This document shows, piece after piece, positions 26,369 to 34,743 of a stretch of 41,891 nucleotides of DNA (position 1 is its first letter; every line of letters begins with the position of its first letter). The position numbers and the translations under genes were made by a program. The stretch is from NCBI GenBank assembly GCA_022820945.1, contig JAJEEP010000120.1, positions 1 to 41,891 of the forward strand. Reading direction: 5' to 3'. This stretch comes from Alphaproteobacteria bacterium. GTDB lineage: Bacteria; Pseudomonadota; Alphaproteobacteria; UBA828. The notes under the pieces are model-generated. The model was not told the DNA's origin and searched no databases. It worked only from the letters and a program-made list of their open reading frames with translations.

Positions 26369-27136
26369 CTACCCCGAAATCGACGTGCCCCCGTCCACCA
26401 CGAAGCTCTGGCCGGTGGTCCAGCGGCCGGCGTTGGACGCCAGGTAGACCGCGATGCCCGCGATGTCGTGGGGCTCGCCGAGGCGCCTGAGCGGCGTGCG
26501 CGCGATCCGCTCCGCCGCGCGCGCCTCGTCCTCCCAGAGCGCGCGGGCGAAGTCCGTGCGCACGAGCCCCGGCGTGATGGCGTTGACCCGGATGTTGTGC
26601 GGGCCCAGCTCCACCGCGAGGTTACGCACCAGCTGCAGGTCCGCCGCCTTGGAGATGCAGTAGGCGCCGATCACGGTGGAGCCGATGGTGCCCCCGATCG
26701 AGGAGACGTAGACGATCGCGCCGTCCTTTCGCTCCCGCATCTCGTCCGCCACCAGTTGCGCGAACCACAGGTTGGACTGCACGTTGGTCGCCATGATCTT
26801 GGCGAAGGCCTCGTCCGAGATGTCGGCGAACGAGCCGTAGTGCGGGTTGATGGCGGCGTTGGCGACGACGATGTCGATCTGCCCGAACGCCCGCCGGCTC
26901 TCGTCCACCAGGCGTTCCAGCTCGGGCTTGCGCCCGACGTTGCAGGGGATGCCGAGGACCGTCAGCCCCTCGTCGGCGAGCTCCTGCTGCGTCGCCGCGA
27001 CCCGGCCCTCGTCCCGGCTGGAGACGACCACCTTCGCCCCGTGCTGCGCCAGCGCCCGCGCGATGGCCTTGCCGATGCCCTTGGTGGAGCCGGTGACGAC
27101 GGCGGTCTTGCCGGTGAGATCGAAGAGGGCGGACAT
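26369..27136 (-). CDS. Short-chain dehydrogenase/reductase (SDR family)
   Basis: A 255-aa classical SDR. The cofactor motif is TGSTKGIG (15-22), NAA is at 93-95, and the catalytic triad S146, Y159, K163 lies in YVSSIGG...AYCISK. The tail motif GQSFVVDGGTSISG is standard. R41 after the second strand (SSRDEGR) suggests NADP(H) preference. It is an NAD(P)-dependent alcohol/ketone oxidoreductase with unknown substrate. It lies alone on the minus strand, divergent from a thioesterase across a 209-bp gap with no clear promoter motif. Confidence 0.92.
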   Translation of the reverse strand: MSALFDLTGKTAVVTGSTKGIGKAIARALAQHGAKVVVSSRDEGRVAATQQELADEGLTVLGIPCNVGRKPELERLVDESRRAFGQIDIVVANAAINPHYGSFADISDEAFAKIMATNVQSNLWFAQLVADEMRERKDGAIVYVSSIGGTIGSTVIGAYCISKAADLQLVRNLAVELGPHNIRVNAITPGLVRTDFARALWEDEARAAERIARTPLRRLGEPHDIAGIAVYLASNAGRWTTGQSFVVDGGTSISG

Positions 27137-27345
27137 GGCGGTCTGCTGCGCCTCCGGGCTATGTGAGTGGGGCGGTCATGGCATAGTCTCGCGGCCCAGG
27201 AGTCTCCGGGCGGCGCGGGACCGCGAGGATGACCGCTCCGCACGGGGCAGTCCAGACCAGCCTCGGCTCGCGGCGCGGATGGAGGCCGGTGGCGTAGTCA
27301 GCCTGCCGATGACATGAAGGCGCGGCGATCAAGAAGGGTTCTCGA

Positions 27346-27783
27346 ATGGCACGATCGGACTTCTCGTTCTTTTTCCCGTTCCGGGTCAGGTATTCGGAGA
27401 TCGATGGGCAGATGCTCGTCTTCAACGCCCATTACCTGACCTATTTCGACACCGCGATCACCGAGTTCTTCCGCGCGCTCCCCTACGACTACCAGGGGCA
27501 GGTGGAACGCCGGGGCGAGGACTACCACACGGTCAAGACGCTGGTGGAGTATTACGCGCCGATCCGCTTCGACGACGAGATCGAGGTCGGTGTGCGCTCG
27601 GCGCGGATCGGCCGCACCAGCCTGACCTTCGGCCTGGAGATTCATTCCAAGGGGCGGGACGAACGCCTGGCCTCGGGCGAGGTGGTGTGGGTCAACACCG
27701 ATCAGACCACGCACCGCCCGGCACCGCTGCCGACCGAGCTGGTGGAGAAGCTGCAGGCCTTCGAGGGCGGCGATACGGGTTAG
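27346..27783 (+). CDS. Hotdog-fold acyl-CoA thioesterase (4HBT family)
   Basis: A 145-aa single-domain hotdog protein. The active-site segment VRYSEIDGQMLVFNAHYLTYFDTA follows the 4-hydroxybenzoyl-CoA thioesterase pattern, though the usual catalytic Asp of RYxDxDxxGHVNN appears as an E-x-D arrangement. LVEYYAPIRFDDEIEV and LASGEVVWVNTD complete the fold. It would hydrolyse acyl-CoA thioesters in the cytoplasm. AAGAAGGG lies before the ATG at 27346. Its stop overlaps the stop of the convergent alpha/beta hydrolase gene. Confidence 0.88.
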   Translation: MARSDFSFFFPFRVRYSEIDGQMLVFNAHYLTYFDTAITEFFRALPYDYQGQVERRGEDYHTVKTLVEYYAPIRFDDEIEVGVRSARIGRTSLTFGLEIHSKGRDERLASGEVVWVNTDQTTHRPAPLPTELVEKLQAFEGGDTG

Positions 27784-29804
27784 CCCCGCACGTCGTGCAG
27801 CGGCCGGCTCCAGTTTCGGGCGCGCTGCGCGACCCGGGCGATGTCCTCCTCCAGCATCAAGCCCTCGGCAACCAGGCGCTCCGCAGCCTCGACGATCGCG
27901 GCGACATAGCCGTCGGCATCGCCGTAGCGCTGCTCGATCGCCGCCCGCGGGTCGCCGGTGGCGGCCCGCGCCGATTTCGTTTCTGGCAGGGGGATCGTAC
28001 TGCCGCTGAACTCGTGCATGGCGCCCTCCCCCTGGCCCCTGCCCCGCAGGTTCCAGCCGGTGTAAGTGGCGAGCGGCGCGGCGACCATCGGCACACGCAC
28101 CCCGGCAACGTCGTTGCCGTCGGCGTCGACTGCCGGCACCAGCACCGTGTAGCCCTCGGGATCGACGACGCGAGGCGGCAGCGTGCTCTGAACGCCGCCC
28201 TCCGCCTCCGGCCCGAAGTCGAGGAGCGGCAGCGCGCTGGGTCCGCGCGGGATGGCGACCCCGGGAATGGCGGGGAACTGCGCGCGCCACTCGTCCATCC
28301 CGACGAGGCTGCCGTCGCAGCGCCTGGGGATCCGGCTTGCCAGCGGTGCGATACCCTCGCTCGCCCAGCGGTCCATCGCGTCGAGCAGCGCACGGAACAG
28401 CATCGAGGTCTGGACCACGTTGCTCAGGTTCTGGCACACGCCGCGCGCGGGCGCGCCCTGGTTCGGATCGGCCACGTGCGGCGCGCTCGACCAGAAGTAG
28501 ACCCGCACGTTGCCGGGCTGCGCCAGATCGTTGCCCTCGGTGTCGGTATGCACGAGCGAGCCGCGCCGCTGCCAGTATTCCGTCGCGGTCTGGGTATGGA
28601 AGATCAGCGGGTCGGTCTCGGGCCGCGTGCAGATCGCGTCCGACCTGCCGGTCAGGCGATCCGTGCACGCCGCGTAGGAGAACGGGAAGCTGTCGGCCGC
28701 ATTGTCGTGGTCCTCGTACTGCTGGCCCGCTGGCACCACGACGTTGGCGAAGCGGTGGTTCATCCACATGCGCCCGCAGCCGGCGACGTGCGCCAGCACG
28801 CCGTCGAACACCTTGCGCCCTGCCGCATCGGCGTTGAAGCCGCGCCAGATCGCATCGCGGATGCAGCGCCCGGTCTGCGAGCGGCCGAAGGCGTAGGCCT
28901 TCTCCATCGGCCCGGCGCCCGCCACCGGGTTGGCGCGCCCTTCGCTGTCGAACGCCTCGTACTTCAGAAAGCCGACAAGGTCGCGCACCGCCACGTGGCC
29001 GAGGCCCAGAACCAGCGGATCGCGGCCCTCGTACACCAGCTCGTAGATCCAGCCGGGCTCGAAGCCGCCCGGCAGGTAGATGTGCGTGTCGGACTCGACG
29101 ATCGCGTGCTCGGCACCCTGGAAATCGAGGCCCATGCCGGTCTCGACGCGCGCGAACTGCCAGGCCTCCGGCGCAATCTCGACGCGCGCGTCATCGGGGT
29201 AGCGGCGGCGCGTCAGCCGCGCCTTCGCAGGATCGCGCGAGACCGTGGGGTGGCTGCGGGTTGAGACCCAGCCGCTCAGCGGCAGCGTGGTCTGGCCTTC
29301 CTGCGCGACGATGAACTCGGTCCGCACCGGGCCGGTGAGCGGGGCGCCATCGTCGGTCGCGACGGGCAGGGTCAGGATCATGCGGCCGTCGCCCGGCAGC
29401 AGGTCGCCCTGCCAGGCGCCCCAGACCACCGTGTATCCGCGGCGGAACAGATAGCTGTTGCCCGCGTGCTCCAGCGTCAGCGGATCGTTGCAGGCCGGGG
29501 CGTCGCAAAAATACTGGACCGCACGCTTGTTGCCGCGGTTGCCGTAGTCGAAGAAGAGCCGCCTGTTGCCGCGGGCCGGATGGGCCGGCTTCAGGATGCA
29601 GAGATCGGCAGCGAACTCGACCAGGCCGTCCCGGTTGCGGGGGGCCTTGTCCAGGTCGACGATCCCCGCCTGCGCAGGTGCGTCGGGATCGACGGCAAAC
29701 CGCGCCCGCCCGGTCAGCCGCTCGTAGGCGCCGGCCTCGCAGAATTCGTGGCCGTCGGCAAAGGCCCGCCGGTCGCGGATGTCGATGGCAATTCTGTTGC
29801 TCAA
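27780..29804 (-). CDS. Large alpha/beta hydrolase domain protein
   Basis: About 674 aa if read from the TTG at 29804, which has GGAG six bases upstream. The frame is open to a TTG at 29852 (690 aa), and a GTG lies at 29840. It resembles the family named 'alpha/beta hydrolase domain', with the nucleophile-elbow-like YAFGRSQTGRCIRD and RRLFFDYGNRGNKRAVQYF, YLFRRGYTVVWGAWQGD and MHEFSGSTIPLP. No signal peptide is visible. Substrate unknown; an esterase-type role is inferred. Its stop codon (27780-27782) overlaps the thioesterase stop on the other strand. Confidence 0.8.
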   Translation of the reverse strand: MSNRIAIDIRDRRAFADGHEFCEAGAYERLTGRARFAVDPDAPAQAGIVDLDKAPRNRDGLVEFAADLCILKPAHPARGNRRLFFDYGNRGNKRAVQYFCDAPACNDPLTLEHAGNSYLFRRGYTVVWGAWQGDLLPGDGRMILTLPVATDDGAPLTGPVRTEFIVAQEGQTTLPLSGWVSTRSHPTVSRDPAKARLTRRRYPDDARVEIAPEAWQFARVETGMGLDFQGAEHAIVESDTHIYLPGGFEPGWIYELVYEGRDPLVLGLGHVAVRDLVGFLKYEAFDSEGRANPVAGAGPMEKAYAFGRSQTGRCIRDAIWRGFNADAAGRKVFDGVLAHVAGCGRMWMNHRFANVVVPAGQQYEDHDNAADSFPFSYAACTDRLTGRSDAICTRPETDPLIFHTQTATEYWQRRGSLVHTDTEGNDLAQPGNVRVYFWSSAPHVADPNQGAPARGVCQNLSNVVQTSMLFRALLDAMDRWASEGIAPLASRIPRRCDGSLVGMDEWRAQFPAIPGVAIPRGPSALPLLDFGPEAEGGVQSTLPPRVVDPEGYTVLVPAVDADGNDVAGVRVPMVAAPLATYTGWNLRGRGQGEGAMHEFSGSTIPLPETKSARAATGDPRAAIEQRYGDADGYVAAIVEAAERLVAEGLMLEEDIARVAQRARNWSRPLHDVRG

Positions 29805-29937
29805 TCCGTGCTCCAAACCGTTGCCTGCCCCGAAGTTCACTCCCGAGGACAAGTGAGCTCGTAGCAGCGTCTCCTAGACAGTACCGATGCGATCGGCGAT
29901 GGCGACTATCCGATGCATCTCCCGCAGGACCGCCTTG

Positions 29938-30549
29938 TCAGGAGGCGAGCCACTTCTCCCGCGACGGCCACGCCTCGACCATGGCGCGGAGCGCAGGGTC
30001 CAGGTCGGGCTTCGTCTCTGCTTCCCTCGCGAGCTCTCCCGGCTCGGCGTTGAACGCCAGGTAGGAAAGATCGGTCATCCGCATGGGGTAGAGGATGCCG
30101 TCCAGGTGATCGCACTCGTGCTGCAGGATCATCGCGTGCCAGTCCTCGACCACCCGCCGTTGGCTCTCGCCTTCCAGCGTCCGGTAGACGATCTCCACCC
30201 GCTTGTAGCGCGGCACCTTGCCGTGCAGGCCCGGCAGCGAGAGGCAGCGTTCCCAGATCAGGCCCATGTCGTCGCCGAGCGGCGTGACGACGGGGTTCAC
30301 CATCACCGTCCAGGGCAGCGGCTCCAGCGCGGCGCCGGGAGGAATCCGCTCTGCCAGGATGCGGTAAACCACGACACGCCGGCTGTCGTAGACCTGAGGC
30401 GCAGCAATCCCCGCGCCGCCGATCCACTCCAGCGTGTCGCGCATGTCCGCCGCGAGGCGGGCGATGTCAGGATCCGTGGGGTCGTCGACCGGGGCGGCCT
30501 TATTGCGCAGGACGGGGTGCCCCATCTTTGCGATCTGACGAATGGCCAT
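29938..30549 (-). CDS. def: Peptide deformylase, deviant paralogue
   Basis: A 203-aa protein. Motif I is GGAGIAAPQ (44-52), motif II is ERCLSLPG (100-107) and motif III is QHECDHLDG (143-151), giving metal ligands C102, H144, H148 and catalytic E145. Motif II is normally EGCLS, and here the glycine is arginine (R101). GGAGGTGAACG sits in front of the ATG at 30549. The expected partner fmt is absent, so this may be an accessory deformylase instead of the housekeeping copy. It would remove the formyl group from new polypeptides. Confidence 0.88.
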   Translation of the reverse strand: MAIRQIAKMGHPVLRNKAAPVDDPTDPDIARLAADMRDTLEWIGGAGIAAPQVYDSRRVVVYRILAERIPPGAALEPLPWTVMVNPVVTPLGDDMGLIWERCLSLPGLHGKVPRYKRVEIVYRTLEGESQRRVVEDWHAMILQHECDHLDGILYPMRMTDLSYLAFNAEPGELAREAETKPDLDPALRAMVEAWPSREKWLAS

Positions 30550-30664
30550 CGTTCACCTCCCCGGTTTTCCATCGGTCCATGTGCGGCGGCGCGCCGATGC
30601 ATGCTCCATCCGCTGCCCTGACTGGGCCGTCTTCTTGCCGCCTGTCGTCGCCAGACTACGGTTC

Positions 30665-30744
30665 TCCGGCGCTCGCACGCCAGGGGCGGATGCTTCGAGG
30701 TTGCCGCCCACGAAACCCGTGGCGCCCGTCACCGGAGCCCTCAT
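30665..30744 (-). pseudogene. Remnant of the N-terminus of an NAD-dependent epimerase/extended SDR
   Basis: Read from an ATG at 30744, the minus strand gives MRAPVTGATGFVGGNLEAS, the Rossmann TGATGFVGxNL start of extended SDRs. The frame then reads GVRAPENRSLATTGG and loses similarity; a whole protein would need about 300 aa and only 63 codons are open. It begins 3 nt after the stop of the deazaflavin-type oxidoreductase gene, so it was probably once the next gene of that operon. The rest of the 30550-30747 gap shows nothing else. Confidence 0.5.
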
Positions 30745-30747
30745 CGG

Positions 30748-31185
30748 TCAGGCGCGGCGGAGCGCGACGACGGGGATCTGGCGGTGGGTGCTGGCGCGGT
30801 AGGTGGCGTAGCGTGGATTAGCCGCTACCACTTTGTCGTACAGCGCAGTGCGTTCCTCTCCCTCGGTTACGCAGGCCTGGGCGGCGAAGCGCTCGCCGCC
30901 GGTCTCGACGAATACGTTCGGGTCGGCAGCGATGTTCAAGTACCACGCCGGATGGCGGTCCTGGCCGTAGTTCGAAGCGACGACGATGAGGTCGTCGGAC
31001 TCTTCGAATCGGAAGTACAGCAGGGGCGATGAGCGCGGCTCGCCGCTCTTGCGCCCCTTCGCAACGAGAATGAGGACTCCCGTGCCTTCCAGGCGGCCGA
31101 GCACGCGGCCGCCCGAGAGGCGAAACACGAATTGATGTACCGGGACGAAGAACCACGCGATGAGAAGGCGTTTCCATGTCGGCAT
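30748..31185 (-). CDS. Nitroreductase/deazaflavin-dependent oxidoreductase family protein
   Basis: A 145-aa protein of the DDN-like split-barrel family. Marks are GVLILVAKGRKSGEPRSSPL (the GRKSG motif), VASNYGQDRHPAWYLNIAADP and the following VFVETGGERF. Members bind F420 or a flavin; outside actinobacteria the cofactor is uncertain. The N-terminal RLLIAWFFVPVHQFVFRL is hydrophobic and may associate with the membrane. The start at 31185 has GGAGCCGGCA upstream. Confidence 0.83.
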   Translation of the reverse strand: MPTWKRLLIAWFFVPVHQFVFRLSGGRVLGRLEGTGVLILVAKGRKSGEPRSSPLLYFRFEESDDLIVVASNYGQDRHPAWYLNIAADPNVFVETGGERFAAQACVTEGEERTALYDKVVAANPRYATYRASTHRQIPVVALRRA

Positions 31186-31308
31186 TGCCGGCTCCTTCGA
31201 ACTGGATCATGCAAGCCGCAGTGAATGAAACATGACCCGCCCCCGCGGGGTGGTCCAGTTTGAATGTCGGTGGAGCGCTGCCGACGAGGCCGTGGCTGGT
31301 TTGGCCGG

Positions 31309-31620
31309 CTATCGCGTTCCGCCGAAGCCGGCGCTCAGGTCGTCACGGTCCAGCACGCCGCCCATGCCTTCGTGCGCCGGGCCGAAGAAGGCGCCCGTCA
31401 CGGTGCCGTCGTCGCCTCCGGTCCGCACGAACGTGTTGCCGCGCACCTCGATGTCATAGCGCAGATAGTCGTCGTGCCAAGTCGCACCGGTGCCCACGGC
31501 GCCCGGCGGCGCCTCGGCTTTCCAGTGCTCCAGCCCCGTGAAAGCCGCCGTGCCGTGCAGCGTCGGCAGATCGACCGAGAGATCGGCGGCACCGGCGACG
31601 GTCTCCGCATTGCGGGTCAA
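31309..31620 (-). pseudogene. Truncated TbpB-like barrel (C-terminal remnant of a surface lipoprotein)
   Basis: The minus strand reads LPTLHGTAAFTGLEHWKAEA, then DDYLRYDIEVRGNTFVRTGG and GTVTGAFFGPAHEGMGGVLD, ending AGFGGTR. The G-x-FFGP-x-(A/E)-GGVL-x-AGFGG ending is typical of the TbpB/factor-H-binding-type beta-barrel in transferrin-binding-like proteins. Only about 100 codons are open, from a TTG at 31620, with no signal peptide or lipobox and with nonsense-like sequence upstream. I therefore call it a 5'-deleted gene. An intact relative follows on the plus strand at 32074. Confidence 0.55.
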
Positions 31621-32073
31621 TCCACTGGGACGTTTCGGACTTACGTCCTGTGCCGGCCATCGATTCGGCAGCGGAGGATGAACTGCATCGGGCCGGGCAG
31701 GATGCGGGACAGTGAGGAAATCAAGGTCAATGATCGATTATATTATTGCTATATCGGAATTGATATTTATTAATGATGGTCGTTGGCTCGGGTGGAGACA
31801 GTTTCCGGCGCTCCTACAAGCAGAGCGGGCGGCTCAGGGAATGAACGGCGGTGCTTCGTGTGACGGGCTCATGAGTGACGTCACGGTCCAAGCGGTTCTG
31901 CATGCACCCGCGAGGAGCATTCCCGGCCAGCGAGCACGTGGCGCTCCTCTTGCCCGCTTACAGGCGCGTCGAGGGACAGACAATCGCGGAGGCAGCAACG
32001 GGTGGCACTCCGCCCTTTACGACTCCCGGTCTCCTCCGTGTGGATCCGCAACGTCATTCGAGGAGAAATTTAC
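31621..32073. other. Gene-free stretch with an AT-rich island upstream of the lipoprotein gene
   Basis: No credible gene is seen in these 453 bp. An island at 31722-31778 is very AT-rich for this region. It contains TTGCTA (31746-31751) followed 16 bp later by TATTAA (31768-31773), a possible promoter about 300 bp ahead of the lipoprotein start. The rest shows nothing recognisable. Confidence 0.4.
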
Positions 32074-33480
32074 ATGTTTACAGGATGGCCTTCACTAGTT
32101 CTTGCAACAACCGCATCGGTCTCACTGGCGTTGTCAGCATGCGGCGGAGGCGGAGGTGGCGGCTCGACGACACCACCGGGCGACGGCTCCACAATGAGTC
32201 CGTCAATCGAGGAAACCTTCGCCGATTCAACGAAGGCCGCCAATCTAGCGGTTGCGATGAGATCGGCAGCCAGAGCCCTGCCCAGACCAGGCAGCGTCAC
32301 GCAGTCCTCCAATGTCGACAACAACAACACCACAACCGATCGGGTGCAGATCACCGCAGAGTACGGCGCGGGAGGTCCCGTCCTCTCCGTTCGAAACGGA
32401 GCGGCATGGTCAATAACGGGCGAAGACGACGATGTGGTCAGCAAGCGTATTGCCGGCGGCACGCTCTATGTCGGTGCCTACTCGGATATAGAACCGCCTT
32501 CGACCCGACAGGTCGGCGGTGGCGACGACGGCACCCAAGATATTCCGTTGGGAACGATGATACTTGGTGCCGGAGTCACGATTTCCGCAGGTGGCGGCAT
32601 CGCGGGCCAGCGAGGTGCGCTGGACGGCGAACCGGGAACGTTCAACTGCACCGGAGGCTGTGCGGTATCCGGTGGAACCACCACACGAGGCATGTGGACG
32701 TTTACGCCCGATCGGCCGCCCGGCGCGGTCGATGTTTCGAGTTCCGACGCCGTAGCATGGTCCGGGTCTTTCAACCGTGATCGACTTCCGGGGACGCGAA
32801 ACGGACAACAGGGCTATTTCCGTTGCCTTTCGCAGTCATGCGGCCACAGCACGTCTACGGTCAGCGGTCGAACCCGAATGATGCTCAGCGGGGTTTGGAT
32901 ATTCGTTTCTTCCACGACCACGACCGTCACCGAGCCGGATGACGACTACTTGGCGTTAGGGATATGGCTGGTCGTACCGGACAATGCAGCCAGCGCAGCC
33001 GACTATGTGTTCGGTGCTTTTGCGGACGGCAACGATCCGTTCCTTCAGAGCAACCTCGCGGCCGTTGCAGGCACGGCAACGTACGATGGAGATGCGAGTG
33101 GTGTGTACTCAGAGAAATCGGCCGGTACTACTGAAATCGGAAACTTCGAAGGCGATATCCGATTGATGGCAGATTTCGGCGACGCGAACGGCCTCGGCAC
33201 GATCAGCGGGTCGGTCACCAATATCGAGGCTGGTGGCGACACTCTTTCGGGCATGTTGCACTTGGGGTCAGCCGACATTGGGGCGCAGAACAGCGGCTTC
33301 TTCAGAGGCCAGGCAAGTGGAACCGTTGAGCAACGTGGCTACACCGGCCAATGGGGCGGCCAGTTCTTCGGAAATGGCGAGCCGGACGGTCGACCCGGGT
33401 CGGTCGCCGGAACGTTCGGCGGGTATTCCACGGACGATGCGGTTAACTTCGTCGGTGTGTTCGACGCTCATAAGCAGTAG
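32074..33480 (+). CDS. TbpB-like surface lipoprotein (transferrin-binding-protein-like)
   Basis: A 468-aa predicted lipoprotein. The ATG at 32074 has GAGGAG about 8 nt upstream. A signal peptide ends in the lipobox LALSAC with C23, followed by a glycine run typical of surface-exposed lipoproteins. The middle is rich in Gly, Ser and Thr. The C-terminus has the barrel ending GYTGQWGGQFFGNG, then PGSVAGTFGGYS and FVGVFDAHKQ, as in TbpB-like barrels of alphaproteobacteria. A role in ligand binding at the outer surface is inferred; no TonB receptor or Slam-type exporter is nearby. Codon use is less GC-biased than in neighbours. A strong terminator follows at 33511. Confidence 0.75.
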   Translation: MFTGWPSLVLATTASVSLALSACGGGGGGGSTTPPGDGSTMSPSIEETFADSTKAANLAVAMRSAARALPRPGSVTQSSNVDNNNTTTDRVQITAEYGAGGPVLSVRNGAAWSITGEDDDVVSKRIAGGTLYVGAYSDIEPPSTRQVGGGDDGTQDIPLGTMILGAGVTISAGGGIAGQRGALDGEPGTFNCTGGCAVSGGTTTRGMWTFTPDRPPGAVDVSSSDAVAWSGSFNRDRLPGTRNGQQGYFRCLSQSCGHSTSTVSGRTRMMLSGVWIFVSSTTTTVTEPDDDYLALGIWLVVPDNAASAADYVFGAFADGNDPFLQSNLAAVAGTATYDGDASGVYSEKSAGTTEIGNFEGDIRLMADFGDANGLGTISGSVTNIEAGGDTLSGMLHLGSADIGAQNSGFFRGQASGTVEQRGYTGQWGGQFFGNGEPDGRPGSVAGTFGGYSTDDAVNFVGVFDAHKQ

Positions 33481-33510
33481 ACCGTCTTCGAACGCGCCAA
33501 GAAGCGTTAG

Positions 33511-33534
33511 AAGGGCAGCCCGACGGCTGCCCTT
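33511..33534 (+). terminator. Terminator of the TbpB-like lipoprotein gene
   Basis: AAGGGCAGCC (33511-33520) pairs perfectly with GGCTGCCCTT (33525-33534) across a 4-nt loop (CGAC). It is followed by CAATTCCTTT, a modest T-rich tail, and lies 30 bp after the stop. The following 33535-33796 shows no gene. Confidence 0.8.
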
Positions 33535-33796
33535 CAATTCCTTTGCAACGTTTGCGCGTCATCGCTGTGCGCCTGCTTTTTCGTGCCACATCAGAAAATT
33601 TCCCCACATCATCACTTTGGGCCTGCTTCGCTGCTGCTCGCCGCACCCGTCACGGCATTTTCGGCATCTGTATCGTTGCACTGCGCCTGGACAATTTTCC
33701 GACGTCACTTCGTAGATGTCGCATTCCGTTGGACGCCGCCCACGCGACGGGCGACTTGAATCGCCGGATGCGAATTCTAGCCCAACCGGGCACACC

Positions 33797-34582
33797 TCAG
33801 AGGCTGATATCGATGCCCACGGGGCAGTGGTCGGAGCCCATCTGCTCGGGCCAGATGAAGGCGCTTTCCACCCGTTTCATCGCCGCCGGCGAGGCCATCA
33901 CGTAGTCGATCCGCCAGCCGACGTTGCGTTCTCTGGCGCCGCCCCGCTGCGTCCACCAGCTGTAGTGGTCCGGCTCGTCCGGATGGAGCGCGCGAAAGGC
34001 GTCCACCCAGCCGGCCTCCAGCCAGCGGTCGATCTCGGCCCGCTCCACGGGCAGGAAGCCGCTGTTCTTGACGTTGGCCTTGGGCCTGGCGAGGTCGATC
34101 TCCCGATGCGCGGTGTTGTAGTCGCCGATCACCAGCACCGGGCAGCGGCGGCGCATGCGCTGCACCCGCTCGAAGACCGCGCGATAGAAATCGAGCTTGT
34201 AGGGGACGCGACTGTTGTCGCGGTTCTTGCCGTCCCCCTTTGGGAAGTAGGCGTTGACCACCGCGAAGCGTCCCTGCCCGGTGCGGAAGTGGGCGGCGAT
34301 GTAGCGGCCCTCGACATCGAACTGGGCCTCGCCGAGGGCGGTCTCCACCCGCTCGGGCGCGAGCCGCGAATAGATGCCGACGCCGCTGTATCCCCGGCGC
34401 TCGGCAGCGACGAACGCCGTGTGCCAGCCGGTCGGCGTGCGGGCCTCGTCGGGGATCTCCTCGTAGAGCGCGCGAACCTCCTGCACGCCGACAAAGTCGG
34501 CCTGTGCGTGCGCTAGAAAATCCGCGAACCCCTTCTTCACGCAGGCCCTGATCCCGTTGACGTTCCAGCTCACCACGCGCAT
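33797..34582 (-). CDS. xth: Exodeoxyribonuclease III
   Basis: A 261-aa endonuclease/exonuclease/phosphatase-fold DNA repair enzyme of typical ExoIII length. Visible are SWNVNGIRA (5-13), the metal-binding E35 in VQEVRA, the GDYNTAHREIDLARP loop, and the C-terminal RIDYVMAS and SDHCPVGIDISL with the catalytic SDH. It cleaves at abasic sites and trims 3' ends of DNA in the cytoplasm. It is monocistronic, between the lipoprotein and the YheT-like hydrolase genes. Confidence 0.95.
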   Translation of the reverse strand: MRVVSWNVNGIRACVKKGFADFLAHAQADFVGVQEVRALYEEIPDEARTPTGWHTAFVAAERRGYSGVGIYSRLAPERVETALGEAQFDVEGRYIAAHFRTGQGRFAVVNAYFPKGDGKNRDNSRVPYKLDFYRAVFERVQRMRRRCPVLVIGDYNTAHREIDLARPKANVKNSGFLPVERAEIDRWLEAGWVDAFRALHPDEPDHYSWWTQRGGARERNVGWRIDYVMASPAAMKRVESAFIWPEQMGSDHCPVGIDISL

Positions 34583-34743
34583 CGGCTGCCCCTCGGCCGG
34601 CTATACGACGACCTGCCTGTTCTGCGATAGGGTGGGCCGGCCGGCGCCAAGAGGCAACTGTGCCGGCAGCCGAAAGAGGGACTCATGGCAACGCGGACGT
34701 TGCGGTAGCACCGATGGTTCGCCGAGGCCGCTCCGCTAAAAGG

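Noticed and set aside
31712..32098. 128-codon plus-strand frame before the lipoprotein
   Set aside because: It starts at GTG, crosses the AT-rich island, shows no family features and overlaps the true lipoprotein start.
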